A DNA stretch of 64,000 bases, from positions 1 to 64,000 of the forward strand of contig NZ_BJKB01000008.1 of NCBI RefSeq assembly GCF_010725055.1, read 5' to 3'. Shown here piece after piece: positions 26,697 to 36,335 of the stretch. The stretch comes from Gelidibacter japonicus. Its GTDB lineage: Bacteria; Bacteroidota; Bacteroidia; Flavobacteriales; Flavobacteriaceae. Every line of letters begins with the position of its first letter. Position 1 is the stretch's first letter. The translations under genes were made by a program, and so were the position numbers. The notes beneath the pieces are model-generated. The model saw only the letters and a list, made by a program, of their open reading frames with translations, was not told the DNA's origin and made no database searches.

Positions 26697-28094
26697 ATGG
26701 AATACAGAATTGAAAAAGATACGATGGGCGAGGTTAAAGTTCCTGCCGATAAACTTTGGGGCGCACAAACAGAGCGTTCCCGGAACAATTTTAAAATTGG
26801 CGCTCCCGCATCGATGCCCTTAGAAATTATTTATGGTTTTGCCTATCTTAAAAAGGCAGCAGCTTTTACTAATTGCGAGTTGGGCGTTTTACCAATCGAG
26901 AAGCGCGACTTGATTGCTCAGGTCTGCGACGAAATATTGGAAGGCAAGCACGATGACCAATTTCCATTGGTGATATGGCAAACTGGTTCTGGTACCCAAA
27001 GCAATATGAACGTCAATGAAGTGATAGCCAATAGGGCACAGCAATTGGCTGGCAAGAAAATTGGTGAAGGGGATCCTGTTATCAGTGCGAACGATGATGT
27101 TAATAAATCGCAATCCTCAAACGATACCTTTCCAACAGGAATGCATATTGCCATTTATAAAAAAGTGGTTGAAAACACGATCCGTGGTGTTATACAACTT
27201 CGTAACACACTACATAAAAAAGCCAATGATTATAAAAATGTGGTGAAAATTGGAAGGACCCATCTCATGGATGCCACACCAATCACACTAGGACAGGAGA
27301 TTTCTGGTTATGTAGCACAATTGGATTATGGCTTAAAAGCTTTGGAGAACACCTTACCACATTTAAGTGAGCTGGCACTTGGTGGAACAGCTGTGGGCAC
27401 TGGTTTAAACACCCCTAAAGGCTATAGTAAACGAGTTGCCGAATTCATTGCCAAATTTACGGAACTACCTTTTGTAACCGCTCCCAACAAATTTGAGGCA
27501 CTCGCAGCACACGATGCGTTGGTTGAAACACATGGCGCCTTAAAACAATTGGCCGTAAGTTTAAATAAAATAGCCAATGATATTCGCATGATGGCATCTG
27601 GCCCAAGAAGTGGCATTGGTGAAATCATTATTCCTGCCAATGAACCTGGAAGCTCCATCATGCCCGGAAAAGTGAATCCTACACAATGTGAAGCCCTAAC
27701 CATGGTTTGTGCCCAAGTTATTGGCAATGATGTTGCCGTAACCGTCGGTGGCACCCAAGGTCATTATGAATTGAATGTTTTCAAACCCATGATGGCAGCA
27801 AACCTATTGCAATCTGCTCAGTTACTTGGTGATGCCTGTAAGAGTTTTGATGAGCACTGTGCACAAGGCATTGAACCTAACCTTGACGTTATTAAGCACT
27901 TATTGAACAACTCTTTAATGTTGGTCACTGCATTAAACACAAAAATAGGGTATTATAAAGCTGCTGAAATAGCTAACACAGCACATAAAAATGGAACGAC
28001 ATTAAAAGAAGAAGCTATCAATTTAGGATATGTTACTGCAGAAGAGTATGACGAATGGGTGAAACCAGAAGATATGGTCGGCGGACTTAAATGA
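26697..28094 (+). CDS. fumC: class II fumarate hydratase
   Basis: A 465-residue cytosolic enzyme of the TCA cycle that interconverts fumarate and malate. It opens [38 protein letters not shown] (about 98-109), [18 protein letters not shown] and the superfamily signature [13 protein letters not shown] (about 317-329, with the catalytic serine of the mobile loop) are all intact. Length and full motif set separate it from aspartase and argininosuccinate lyase. It stands alone between its own promoter and terminator. Confidence 0.96.
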   Translation: MEYRIEKDTMGEVKVPADKLWGAQTERSRNNFKIGAPASMPLEIIYGFAYLKKAAAFTNCELGVLPIEKRDLIAQVCDEILEGKHDDQFPLVIWQTGSGTQSNMNVNEVIANRAQQLAGKKIGEGDPVISANDDVNKSQSSNDTFPTGMHIAIYKKVVENTIRGVIQLRNTLHKKANDYKNVVKIGRTHLMDATPITLGQEISGYVAQLDYGLKALENTLPHLSELALGGTAVGTGLNTPKGYSKRVAEFIAKFTELPFVTAPNKFEALAAHDALVETHGALKQLAVSLNKIANDIRMMASGPRSGIGEIIIPANEPGSSIMPGKVNPTQCEALTMVCAQVIGNDVAVTVGGTQGHYELNVFKPMMAANLLQSAQLLGDACKSFDEHCAQGIEPNLDVIKHLLNNSLMLVTALNTKIGYYKAAEIANTAHKNGTTLKEEAINLGYVTAEEYDEWVKPEDMVGGLK

Positions 28095-28144
28095 TCATTG
28101 CCCAATAAGAATCTTCAAAAGATTTAATGCCTTCATAATTTTAT

Positions 28145-28180
28145 AAAAAAGCAAGTTTATTTTTAATAACTTGCTTTTTT
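28145..28180 (+). terminator. terminator after fumC
   Basis: AAAAAAGCAAGTT (28145-28157) and AACTTGCTTTTTT (28168-28180), a 13-bp stem with a 10-nt loop, followed by further Ts. Confidence 0.9.
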
Positions 28181-28219
28181 TTGTGCGTATTCCGCAGTTC
28201 ATTTATATAAATCGCAATT

Positions 28220-29458
28220 ATGTCCATACTCATTATCAATATCAAGGAGCTGATTCAAGTTAGAGAAAACAACGTGACCATAGTCAAGGGGTCCGACATG
28301 AAAATCCTTCCCACCATTAAAAATGCTTATCTTATTATAGAGCATGACACCATTGTTGAATATGGCCCGATGTCAGACTTTATTGATTATAATGCTGAAG
28401 AAGTTATTGATGCCAAAGGGAAAATGGTGCTACCTGCGTGGTGTGATTCCCATACCCATATTGTGTATGCCGGAGATCGATCTCAAGAATTTGTAGACCG
28501 CATCAATGGCTTGTCTTATGAAGAAATTGCCGAACGTGGCGGAGGCATACTCAATTCTGCTGAAGTACTTCAAAACACTTCAGAAGAAGAGCTTTATCAA
28601 CAATCATTAAAACGATTGAATAACGTGATGCAATTGGGTACGGGCGCGATAGAAATAAAATCGGGCTATGGCCTAACGGTAGAAGCCGAATTGAAAATGC
28701 TCCGTGTAATTAAACGACTCAAAAAAGAGTCATTGGCAACTATAAAAACTACATTACTTGCTGCGCATGCTGTTCCTAAAGAGTTTAAAGAGAATAAGCA
28801 AGGTTTTGTAGATCGTGTAGTTTCTGAAATGATTCCTGAAGTTGCCCAGTCGAAACTTGCCGATTATATAGATGTGTTTTGTGAAAAAGGATATTTCGAT
28901 TTAGAGGATACAGATAGAATTTTAACCGCTGGAAAAGCATTCGGTCTAATTCCCAAGATCCACGTCAACCAATTCAATGCCTTTGGAGGTGTAGCCCTTG
29001 CCGTTAAGCATAAGGCGCTTTCTGTAGACCATCTTGAAGAAATGAGAGCAGAAGACATAGAAGCCTTGATCAACAGCACTACAATGCCCGTAGCACTTCC
29101 CTCCTGTTCATATTTCTTAAGTATTCCTTACACACCGGCACGTCAAATTATGGATGCTGGACTGCCGTTGGCATTGGCTACTGATTATAATCCAGGGTCC
29201 ACGCCAAGTGGCAATATGAACTTTGTAGTGAGTACAGCGTGCATCAAATTAAGAATGACGCCAGAAGAAGCCATTAATGCCGCTACAATAAATGGTGCTT
29301 ATGCCATGGGTATTTCAAATCAATATGGAAGCATCTGTAGAGGGAAAAAAGCAAATATCATCATCACAAAAGAAATTGAAAGCTATAATAACCTTCCGTA
29401 TGCTTTTGGCGATAATCTTATAGACAAAGTAATCATTAGAGGAAAAGTTTTGGAGTAA
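28220..29458 (+). CDS. hutI: imidazolonepropionase
   Basis: A 412-residue metal-dependent amidohydrolase, third step of histidine degradation (imidazolonepropionate to formiminoglutamate). The metal-binding HTH is at 78-80 in WCDSHTHIVYAGDR. GTGAIEIKSGYGL, LLAAHAVPKE, KIHVNQF and the late metal aspartate in ALATDYNPGS are all present. The formiminoglutamase gene hutG lies close by (30679-31713), separated by one minus-strand gene. No hutH or hutU is inside the window. Confidence 0.94.
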   Translation: MSILIINIKELIQVRENNVTIVKGSDMKILPTIKNAYLIIEHDTIVEYGPMSDFIDYNAEEVIDAKGKMVLPAWCDSHTHIVYAGDRSQEFVDRINGLSYEEIAERGGGILNSAEVLQNTSEEELYQQSLKRLNNVMQLGTGAIEIKSGYGLTVEAELKMLRVIKRLKKESLATIKTTLLAAHAVPKEFKENKQGFVDRVVSEMIPEVAQSKLADYIDVFCEKGYFDLEDTDRILTAGKAFGLIPKIHVNQFNAFGGVALAVKHKALSVDHLEEMRAEDIEALINSTTMPVALPSCSYFLSIPYTPARQIMDAGLPLALATDYNPGSTPSGNMNFVVSTACIKLRMTPEEAINAATINGAYAMGISNQYGSICRGKKANIIITKEIESYNNLPYAFGDNLIDKVIIRGKVLE

Positions 29459-29622
29459 AAGCCTTGGAATAGAGCCCACGAGGTATTAAAATTCCAAAAA
29501 ATATTAAATTCCACTTTCCTAAAACAACAAACAAAACGGCGCAAAGTCTCGGAGAATTCAGCTGTAAATAGGATTATTCATCGTCATAACGTATCGATGT
29601 CGTACTTCATTTAAAATATAAA

Positions 29623-29654
29623 AAAACCCGAAAATCAAATGACTTTCGGGTTTT
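29623..29654. terminator. bidirectional terminator after hutI
   Basis: AAAACCCGAAA (29623-29633) and TTTCGGGTTTT (29644-29654), an 11-bp stem. It serves both hutI and the convergent gene at 29679. Confidence 0.9.
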
Positions 29655-29678
29655 AATTATTTATATGATAATCTCTAT

Positions 29679-30563
29679 CTATTCTAAAGTAAACTCAGTA
29701 GTTGAAACCAATTCTTTCTTGTTGAAAATATTTACCACATAACGTCCTTTGGAAAATTCTCCTTTTGGAGATACAAACTCACAGATATTTAGGTTTCTGT
29801 TTTCATAGTTGAATTTACTTATCAAACTATAGTTCAAAACCGTTTCACCGAATTGAATTTGTTCATTGGCTCCCAACACATTATCGCTTGGATCCAAGAC
29901 CTGTACGTATAATTCTTTATCTCCAGCACCTACCAAAGTGTTTTTTGCAACCGTATAGCACAGTCTAATCTTATCACTACGACGTGCTCTTTCAGTTGGT
30001 ATTAATTTCCCTGAACTTCTCTCAATCACACCAAATGCCTTTAAGCCTACAGCTTGCAACACCGCAGCATTTTCAACTACCGTTGCCAATTCTGTGTTTT
30101 GGACCAATAATGAATCTGTAAACATGGTTCGCTCCGCCAATCTTACATTCGTACTATCCAATGAGGTCGCTAAAAGTGAATTTTCAATTTTAAGTTTATC
30201 ATTTTCAGCCAAAAGGACATTCATTTCCTCTTGTAATGATAAATACTTCTTTCTAAAACTCATTAAGCTGTTCACACTGTTTTGAGATATTTTCAAAGAA
30301 TCCATCAAGCCCTGAATTCTGTTTCTAGCTTCAGCTAAGTCTTCATTGGCTACTTTGTTTTCACCTATGGCAATATCATACTGCTTGGCCATATTGCTTA
30401 AGTCATTCATAACCAACTGTTTTTCCTTGGTTAACTCAGCTTCATTTTGTTTTTTGTCATTGTATAATTTTGAGGTATAAAAACCTGTTCCAATAAACAG
30501 GGCTAATAGAATACCCAAGGCAATCTTTAATCCGGTATTTTTGTTATTGTTTGCACTTTCCAT
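29679..30563 (-). CDS. membrane-anchored coiled-coil protein with C-terminal beta domain, unknown function
   Basis: A 294-residue protein with an N-terminal membrane anchor (about 13-31). A long coiled coil follows (about 38-160, heptad-rich with many E/K/L), and then a C-terminal beta-rich domain (about 175-294) containing DKIRLCYTVAKNTLVGAGDKELYVQVLDP. The C-terminal part resembles a periplasmic domain found in Bacteroidota 'hypothetical' proteins; I know no assigned function. It sits alone between the two hut genes on the opposite strand. Confidence 0.75.
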   Translation of the reverse strand: MESANNNKNTGLKIALGILLALFIGTGFYTSKLYNDKKQNEAELTKEKQLVMNDLSNMAKQYDIAIGENKVANEDLAEARNRIQGLMDSLKISQNSVNSLMSFRKKYLSLQEEMNVLLAENDKLKIENSLLATSLDSTNVRLAERTMFTDSLLVQNTELATVVENAAVLQAVGLKAFGVIERSSGKLIPTERARRSDKIRLCYTVAKNTLVGAGDKELYVQVLDPSDNVLGANEQIQFGETVLNYSLISKFNYENRNLNICEFVSPKGEFSKGRYVVNIFNKKELVSTTEFTLE

Positions 30564-30678
30564 AAGTTTTGTTTTTAGTTATTGATACTTAAATTAACAC
30601 TAGTTTTGTTATTTTTGATTATTGGGAAAATTAAAAATGTAATTTTAATTCATCAAATGTAAAATTAAAATCTCAAAA

Positions 30679-31713
30679 ATGGAGAAACTTGTTCTATTTA
30701 ATCAAAACGCTTTAGACAGATTAATTAAAAAAAGAGCTAATGAATCCAAATTTGGAGAACATGTTCAATTACTTTCCAATTCTACCCATATATACGAATC
30801 GTTAAGTCCTTTGGACGTTGACTATGTCATATTTGGAATTCCAGAAGATGTAGGCGTGTTTGCAAACTATGGAAATCGAGGTGCTGCCAAGGCATGGGAC
30901 GCAACTCTAAAGGTTTTGTTAAACATTCAAAGCAATGGATTTACGAATGCCAATAAAGTGCTCATTCTTGGCCATTTAGACTTCTCAAAAGAGATGAAAA
31001 AGGTTGATTCCTATGACGCCGCCGATAAAAAACACATTGAAAAGGCCAGAAAACTTACCGAAAAAATTGATAGACATGTAACTGACTTAGTCTATCAAAT
31101 TGTCAAGTCAGGAAAAAAACCCATTATCATTGGAGGTGGACATAATAATGCCTACGGCAATTTAAAAGGCAGTTCCTTAGCTTTTAAAAAACCTATCAAT
31201 GCGGTCAATTTCGATGCACACTCTGATTTTAGACGTGAAGAAGGTCGACATAGTGGAAACGGCTTCAGTTATGCCTATGTAGAAGGGTTTTTAAAAAACT
31301 ATTTTATTTTTGGACTGCATGAAAACTATACCTCAGACCACATTTTTAAAACTTTGGACAGATTTAAAGCATTGCAGTTTAATACCTTTGAAGCATTAAC
31401 GATAAGAAAAGATAAAAAATTTAAAGCCGAATTGGCTCGGGCGGCAAAGCACATTGCCGATAAACCTTTTGGAGTTGAAGTAGATTGTGATGCCATCAAA
31501 TATATTCCTAGTAGCGCCATGACACCTAGCGGATTCAGTATTAAAAAAGCCAGAGCTTTTGTGACTTATTTTGGAAAACAGACCAATGCCACCTATCTGC
31601 ATATTTGTGAAGCAGCTCCAACGACTGAAACAGAAACCATTGTAGGCAAACTCATTACGTATTTAATCACCGATTTCATGAGGGCAAACCAATCAATTTA
31701 TGAAAAAGAATAA
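30679..31713 (+). CDS. hutG: formimidoylglutamase (arginase family)
   Basis: A 344-residue ureohydrolase-fold enzyme, last step of the hut pathway (formiminoglutamate to glutamate and formamide). The Mn-binding residues of the arginase family are visible: H155 in IIGGGHNNAYG, D179/H181/D183 in NFDAHSDFR, and D269/D271 in VEVDCDAIKY. Asn in place of the usual Asp after GGGH (GGGHNNA) is common in this Bacteroidota group. Formiminoglutamase rather than arginase is inferred from hutI nearby. It overlaps the following small gene by 14 bp. Confidence 0.88.
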   Translation: MEKLVLFNQNALDRLIKKRANESKFGEHVQLLSNSTHIYESLSPLDVDYVIFGIPEDVGVFANYGNRGAAKAWDATLKVLLNIQSNGFTNANKVLILGHLDFSKEMKKVDSYDAADKKHIEKARKLTEKIDRHVTDLVYQIVKSGKKPIIIGGGHNNAYGNLKGSSLAFKKPINAVNFDAHSDFRREEGRHSGNGFSYAYVEGFLKNYFIFGLHENYTSDHIFKTLDRFKALQFNTFEALTIRKDKKFKAELARAAKHIADKPFGVEVDCDAIKYIPSSAMTPSGFSIKKARAFVTYFGKQTNATYLHICEAAPTTETETIVGKLITYLITDFMRANQSIYEKE

Positions 31714-31990
31714 ACAATATCGTATCGATTTATGGTTATTTATAGGAAGCATTGCCGTATTGCTTTACCTATTGTTCATGAACCTTATGTTTGAAGAGTC
31801 GGGCCAAAATGCCTTCAAGGCAGTTATGGAATGGATCACTATTCCGATTTTTGTCATGGGTGCGTTTATACCCTTGATCGTTATTTTTAGATTTATAATG
31901 AAAAAAACTGAAAGTCGATCTTTAGCTGTTCTAGCCTTACTCTTTTCATTGTTGACCGCAGTGATGATTGGATATACCACATTAGTTTAG
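31700..31990 (+). CDS. small membrane protein overlapping hutG
   Basis: A 96-residue protein with three hydrophobic segments (about 8-27, 43-62 and 73-94) and basic residues between them. Its ATG lies inside the hutG 3' end (14-bp overlap), indicating translational coupling. I do not recognise a family. A transport or membrane role connected with histidine breakdown is possible by position only. Confidence 0.72.
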   Translation: MKKNKQYRIDLWLFIGSIAVLLYLLFMNLMFEESGQNAFKAVMEWITIPIFVMGAFIPLIVIFRFIMKKTESRSLAVLALLFSLLTAVMIGYTTLV

Positions 31991-32169
31991 TCAGTAGACC
32001 TTTTGAACGATAATTGAAATACCTTTTATTAAAACAAATAAAGTTATCTAATTTTCTGACCTAAGTCAAAATACCTTTAAATAACTAGGGACTCTTGGGA
32101 CCATAATGTGGTCAAATTCCAGACTTTTGGAGCACTACCGCCCATAAGTGCTATTAATTTCCTGTTAAA

Positions 32170-33864
32170 TCAGTTACCAACCGACTTCAGGGAATCAATC
32201 GCACGTTGCAATTTTTCGATTTCATCAGCGTTAGCGTTAATTTTTGGAATGGATTGGATGGAATCGATTGATTTTTGGACATCCAAGCTTGGTGGCACCG
32301 TGATTTCGTCATAATAGTAGCCAATGCCTTCACTCGCTCTCCAAGCCTCGTTTAGCTCATCGTAAACCGTTTTGTCCCATTGACTCGGGTGTTTCACATC
32401 AATCCAGATCACATTGCGATATTCACTGTCAACCAAGGCCAAATCGGGGGTTGCAGAACCGTCAAACTTTTGTGAATCGGCTTGTACGGCCGATACCGTT
32501 CCTAAGAAAAACATGCGCCTGCGTCCTGCAATATCCTTAATATACGGTCTGAACTCCACAGGCTTATTAACCGACCAATCGTATTCCTTACGCGATTCAA
32601 TGATTTTCAAAGGCATGGCAGACACACCTGCATAACCTTGCTTTTTACTGGCATGGTCATAATAGTAAAGCTTATCCGTGCCATCTGCCGGTACAAAAAC
32701 ACTATAGGTCAAACTGGTGCGTTCCTCTCCAATGGGCTCCAATCCAAACCAGTGGTACAAACCACTATAAGCTTCAGCATCCACATCATCAAAGTTAAAA
32801 TCGGTTACAAAAGGCTGTTCATTTTGGTCATCGGGCATATCCGGAATCTTTACAGCGGTTTGCATTTTCCATGGCAGAGGATCTGTAAAGCCTCCCAAAA
32901 ACTTTAGGGACTCTGCTTGCAAGCGCGATACATTTTCTGATAAGGTGTTTTGCTTGGTCAAAAACGGATGGTTTTTCATTTCTTCCGGACTGATATAGGT
33001 GCCCTTTCCAATCAGGACGCGCTCCATATAGTCGTTAAAATTGTGCTTCCCACTATCAATGATCATTACGCCACCAAAAGTTGGATAAGGAAAAAAGAAA
33101 CCTTTCCACTTAATTAAACTGACCACTTCCACCCAATTTCCTGAGTCGTTTTTCATATAAAACGTATCTCCAGGCTCCATGGTAAACAACTGAAAAAAAT
33201 TGAAGCGCTGCACTACGGCATTATAGGTATTTCGACTGAATTTCAAGGATTCGCCAATCGAGAAAGTCACTGGAATACGATTCTCATTAGAAAACCTCGG
33301 AAATGGCGAAGTACTTGATACGGAAAAAATTTCTTCAGTATTCTCGCTAATTTGCTGCATGGTGTATTTTTCGGAAGGTTGGATGGCCATAGTCCATCTG
33401 TTTTCATTGTCAATTCTTACCAAATGTGGCAAAGACACATCCTTAGTTTCTCCAACCGATTCATTAGCCATAGAGAAAATATTGCGCAAGGGTTGAATGC
33501 GTTCATTCTGTGTCAATGGCAATTCGTTGATTTCAACTCTATTCAAGTTATTGAAAACATTATAGGTTTTCATATAATCATACATTTTAAAGTGCCAACC
33601 AATAATATAAAGCAACCCTAAAAACAGAATTAAAAGTCCTAAAATTCCTAAACGGCGCCCCACACCTACTGCATTCCTAAATGCTCTAAGCCCAAAAAAC
33701 AATACCAAACCTAATAAAAGGATTACAAAAATGTATTTTCTAATGAATAACAAAAATGGTTGGTAATCATCTCGAAGAAAAAACAACAAGATTATTAAAA
33801 CCAAGGCACTAATGATGGTGATGGTTTTTTGTCTAGATCCTCTATTCCAATAGTTCTTTATCAT
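32170..33864 (-). CDS. membrane protein of unknown function, last gene of the seven-gene cluster
   Basis: A 564-residue protein. Three closely packed membrane helices lie at about 15-32, 42-60 and 70-95. A large soluble part of about 450 residues follows, rich in beta-type segments (for example LVRIDNENRWTMAIQPSEKYTMQQI and GDTFYMKNDSGNWVEVVSLIKWKGFFFPYPTFGGVMIID). A short C-terminal coiled coil (DEIEKLQRAIDSLKS) ends it. I recognise no domain. It is the 3'-most gene of the minus-strand cluster that begins at 42432, 132 bp after the 183-aa membrane protein gene. A (CTGTTGT)5 array directly precedes its start. Confidence 0.8.
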   Translation of the reverse strand: MIKNYWNRGSRQKTITIISALVLIILLFFLRDDYQPFLLFIRKYIFVILLLGLVLFFGLRAFRNAVGVGRRLGILGLLILFLGLLYIIGWHFKMYDYMKTYNVFNNLNRVEINELPLTQNERIQPLRNIFSMANESVGETKDVSLPHLVRIDNENRWTMAIQPSEKYTMQQISENTEEIFSVSSTSPFPRFSNENRIPVTFSIGESLKFSRNTYNAVVQRFNFFQLFTMEPGDTFYMKNDSGNWVEVVSLIKWKGFFFPYPTFGGVMIIDSGKHNFNDYMERVLIGKGTYISPEEMKNHPFLTKQNTLSENVSRLQAESLKFLGGFTDPLPWKMQTAVKIPDMPDDQNEQPFVTDFNFDDVDAEAYSGLYHWFGLEPIGEERTSLTYSVFVPADGTDKLYYYDHASKKQGYAGVSAMPLKIIESRKEYDWSVNKPVEFRPYIKDIAGRRRMFFLGTVSAVQADSQKFDGSATPDLALVDSEYRNVIWIDVKHPSQWDKTVYDELNEAWRASEGIGYYYDEITVPPSLDVQKSIDSIQSIPKINANADEIEKLQRAIDSLKSVGN

Positions 33865-33870
33865 GATGTT

Positions 33871-33905
33871 CTGTTGTCTGTTGTCTGTTGTCTGTTGTCT
33901 GTTGT
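33871..33905. repeat. 7-bp tandem array (CTGTTGT)5
   Basis: Five perfect CTGTTGT units lie immediately upstream of the ATG of the 564-residue protein (start 33864). Confidence 0.95.
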
Positions 33906-33942
33906 TAAGATAAAAATGAAGTGTTAATCAAATCAATCAACA

Positions 33943-33977
33943 ACCCGCCCGTACTGAAAAGGTACGTTCGGGCGGGT
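33943..33977. repeat. GC-rich REP-like hairpin
   Basis: ACCCGCCCG (33943-33951) pairs with CGGGCGGGT (33969-33977), and inner GTAC pairs extend the stem. It lies just after the stop of the 183-residue gene (33997) and stands out from AT-rich surroundings. Two related GC-rich stretches (CGGGCAAGnGGACGGGCAGG) lie at about 36391-36410 and 37091-37110. Confidence 0.75.
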
Positions 33978-33996
33978 CGTAAATCGTAAGTCCAAT

Positions 33997-34521
33997 TTAC
34001 ATCAACCCTTTATCCTTCAATCGCTCTCTTGCACTCTTTTTTGGTGGTTGTGGTTCTTCTTCAATTTCTTTTTTGGCTTCTTCCACCACTTTTGGTTCTC
34101 TTGAAGTGATATCCTTGACAAAATCCTTGCTTTGCTCAATGGCATGATCAAATTTTTCTTCTAAAGAATCACTATGGGCATCGATAACTTTTTCGGATTT
34201 TAAAATAAATCCTCCGATATAAGTTCCCAAAAGTGTCCCAACAATACTTGAGGCAAATACGGAGATTGTCGCAATATCAATCGGAATCAAGAAGCGCACA
34301 ATTAAAATTGCAACCAGAAAAATCATGGCAATAAATACCAAGCGCAGAATGAATTTTTGCTGATACATAAAGCCTGTTGGATCATTGGGCGACATTTGGA
34401 GTTTTTTGGAATACATCATTTTATTGAAAAGCCGATACATTCCGTTACCTGTAGATTCTCTCCAATAAAGAAGGATTCCGAATAAAATTGAGCCGATGAA
34501 AACGATGATTTCGAGTGTCAT
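33997..34521 (-). CDS. small membrane protein of the seven-gene cluster
   Basis: About 174 residues from the ATG at 34521; the frame is open to 34548, but that extension runs towards the 7-bp array at 34535-34562. Membrane helices lie at about 3-20, 58-78 and 85-110. A cytoplasmic acidic/basic helical tail (KSEKVIDAHSDSLEEKFDHAIEQSKDF ... PPKKSARERLKDKG) follows. No family recognised. Transcribed with the genes on both sides, though a broken four-helix-bundle gene lies in the gap upstream. Confidence 0.75.
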   Translation of the reverse strand: MTLEIIVFIGSILFGILLYWRESTGNGMYRLFNKMMYSKKLQMSPNDPTGFMYQQKFILRLVFIAMIFLVAILIVRFLIPIDIATISVFASSIVGTLLGTYIGGFILKSEKVIDAHSDSLEEKFDHAIEQSKDFVKDITSREPKVVEEAKKEIEEEPQPPKKSARERLKDKGLM

Positions 34522-34534
34522 GTTATATAAGTTT

Positions 34535-34562
34535 GAAGCTTGAAGCACGAAGCTGGAAGCAG
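34535..34562. repeat. 7-bp array GAAGCnn x4 (left bracket of four-helix-bundle relic 1)
   Basis: GAAGCTT, GAAGCAC, GAAGCTG, GAAGCAG. The same motif is present in inverted orientation at 35033-35060 on the other side of the pseudogene. Confidence 0.85.
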
Positions 34563-34650
34563 TGGTTATAAATGTTTTTTATACTATTTTAAATTTATTA
34601 ACTTTCAGTAAATTATTGGAAAACCTGAACTTCGTACTAAAGACTCAATC

Positions 34651-35010
34651 TCAGTCCTTTTTAATTTTATTTCTGAAAGCAATCGTCATATTCATAAAAT
34701 CAAAACAAGTTTTATAAAATTTCAAGAAACTTTCTTCATCAACATAATTTCTTCTTTTAGCTTTATGCAAACATGTCACCACTTCAGCAGTCGAACGAAT
34801 TGCATAACCTAAAATCCTTCAATATTCGGCGTCAGATTGCGGAATAGATCCTTCTGAAATATTCAATGCGATAGAATCTGAAGCTCTTCTAATCTGTGAT
34901 GACAAATTATACAACTCTTCTTTCGGGAATTTATAAGCCAATTGATTCATATCTTCGCCTAAATCCACTGCTTTTTGCCAAATCAATAAATTTTCAAGTT
35001 TAAACTGCAT
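34651..35010 (-). pseudogene. four-helix-bundle (S23/IVP-like) protein gene with one in-frame TGA
   Basis: One uninterrupted 120-codon frame (35010 down to 34651) encodes a four-helix-bundle protein of the Bacteroidota family related to proteins encoded by 23S rRNA intervening sequences. MQFKLENLLIWQKAVDLGE opens it; SQIRRASDSIALNISEGS lies in the middle and RILGYAIRSTAEVVTCLHKA downstream. The single defect is TGA at 34819-34821 (codon 64), where relatives carry a basic residue before (R/K)-F-L-G-Y. There are no frameshifts, so the mutation is recent, or is a sequencing error, or is read through. Gene length is normal. Inverted 7-bp arrays flank it. Confidence 0.85.
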
Positions 35011-35032
35011 GTTTTTTAATCATAAAGATATA

Positions 35033-35060
35033 AAACTTCATGCTTCGTGCTTCCAACTTC
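35033..35060. repeat. 7-bp array nnRCTTC x4 (right bracket of four-helix-bundle relic 1)
   Basis: AAACTTC, ATGCTTC, GTGCTTC, CAACTTC. The reverse complement reads GAAGTTG, GAAGCAC, GAAGCAT, GAAGTTT, matching the left array at 34535-34562. Confidence 0.85.
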
Positions 35061-35065
35061 TTTAT

Positions 35066-36301
35066 TTATATATTGTTACGAATCGTCGCAATCACCCAAT
35101 CTTTCAGCGAATCATCCCAATCTCTGTACTTTTTATAAAACTGTTCCTTGTCGTACCAATACAGGAATAATACATCTAAAGACGAAATATTCACCAACAA
35201 TTTCCAGATCAAATCCTGATGTTTTGGATTTAAGGACGAATGTGGTTGCTGTAAAGCTTCAAAAAGTTCCACATCGACAATATCTGCCAATTTATATTGA
35301 TTGCTGACTTCCATCTTTTCAAGGTACAATTCCACGCTCATCACCCTTTTCCGATCTTCAATGGGCAATTTGTTCAAATAGCCTTTAAACAATACTTTAT
35401 CATCCAAAATATCTTTGATAGGATGTTGAGTTTCCTTTAAAAACTGCGAAAACATAAATTTTTTGATCCGTTCATATCGCGCTGTCTTGACCACGTCATC
35501 CAAATTATATTCAATAATCAGATGGTCGCGTAATTTGTCTAACAACTCAGGCTGTGAAATGTGATAAATCAACACGTCGTGAGAGGTATCCTTAATGGCT
35601 TCCTTATGCCATTTTTCATCTTCAAACACTACAATTGGCGTGATAAAATCGCGCAACACATAAACACCTCCAAAGGCTTTTGTGTAAAATGAATCTGTTG
35701 CAAAATACAGCTCATTAAGCTCTAAATTTCTATGTCTTAAGTCGCCATAAGTTTTTGCTGATTCCAGCAAGCGTTGGTGCAGATTTTCATCAATAAAATT
35801 ATGCCCTTGTTTAAATGTATTGATCAGCTCAAACTGCTGTTTTTGTACTTTATCAAGATTGTTGATCAGTTTAAAGCTAATGGAAATATCCTTGTATTTC
35901 AATACATCCAGAGGCTCATAAAAGGCATCAATATATTGGTCAAAATCTACGCAAATGGCACAATCTCTGGTAATGTCATTAATCCGATCACCATGGGTCT
36001 TGAAAATTAGTTGCATCATATCCCGGTCAAAGGTGTGAAAAGGCATATACACAGGTTTTCCTTTTTGAAACGGCGTAATAATTATAGCATTCGGATTGGC
36101 TTCACCATTATTCAGATAATGGATTACCTTTTTTTCTTCAGCAATTTCAGGGCTCCAACCCAAGCCGTCGATTGAAAAACTTGTGAGCTTTGTTTCAGTC
36201 AACCCTAAAATTTTAAGGCACTGATTATAGCGCTCTACCAATTTCCCACTGATTGGGATGAGATCGTTTCTAAATAATTGAGCTGCTTTTAGTTTTTCCA
36301 T
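35066..36301 (-). CDS. conserved-looking protein of unknown function (411 aa), seven-gene cluster
   Basis: A 411-residue soluble protein without signal or membrane segments. The first 170 residues mix alpha and beta (PNAIIITPFQKGKPVYMPFHTFDRDMM; DRINDITRDCAICVDFDQYIDAFYEPLD). The C-terminal half is mainly helical (SVELYLEKMEVSNQYKLADIVDVELFEAL). I know no characterised relative; a loose memory links such proteins to a Bacteroidota DUF next to an AAA ATPase gene. It lies between the Nudix gene and the broken four-helix-bundle gene. A perfect palindrome stands 6 bp before its ATG. Confidence 0.8.
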   Translation of the reverse strand: MEKLKAAQLFRNDLIPISGKLVERYNQCLKILGLTETKLTSFSIDGLGWSPEIAEEKKVIHYLNNGEANPNAIIITPFQKGKPVYMPFHTFDRDMMQLIFKTHGDRINDITRDCAICVDFDQYIDAFYEPLDVLKYKDISISFKLINNLDKVQKQQFELINTFKQGHNFIDENLHQRLLESAKTYGDLRHRNLELNELYFATDSFYTKAFGGVYVLRDFITPIVVFEDEKWHKEAIKDTSHDVLIYHISQPELLDKLRDHLIIEYNLDDVVKTARYERIKKFMFSQFLKETQHPIKDILDDKVLFKGYLNKLPIEDRKRVMSVELYLEKMEVSNQYKLADIVDVELFEALQQPHSSLNPKHQDLIWKLLVNISSLDVLFLYWYDKEQFYKKYRDWDDSLKDWVIATIRNNI

Positions 36302-36307
36302 ATTTAC

Positions 36308-36325
36308 TTCCCACGAAAGTGGGAA
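36308..36325. repeat. perfect REP-like palindrome upstream of the 411-aa gene
   Basis: TTCCCAC-GAAA-GTGGGAA, followed by TCTC. A decayed copy is at 5697-5712, also just before a minus-strand start. I recall this palindrome as recurrent in flavobacterial intergenic DNA. Confidence 0.8.
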
Positions 36326-36335
36326 TCTCTATTTT

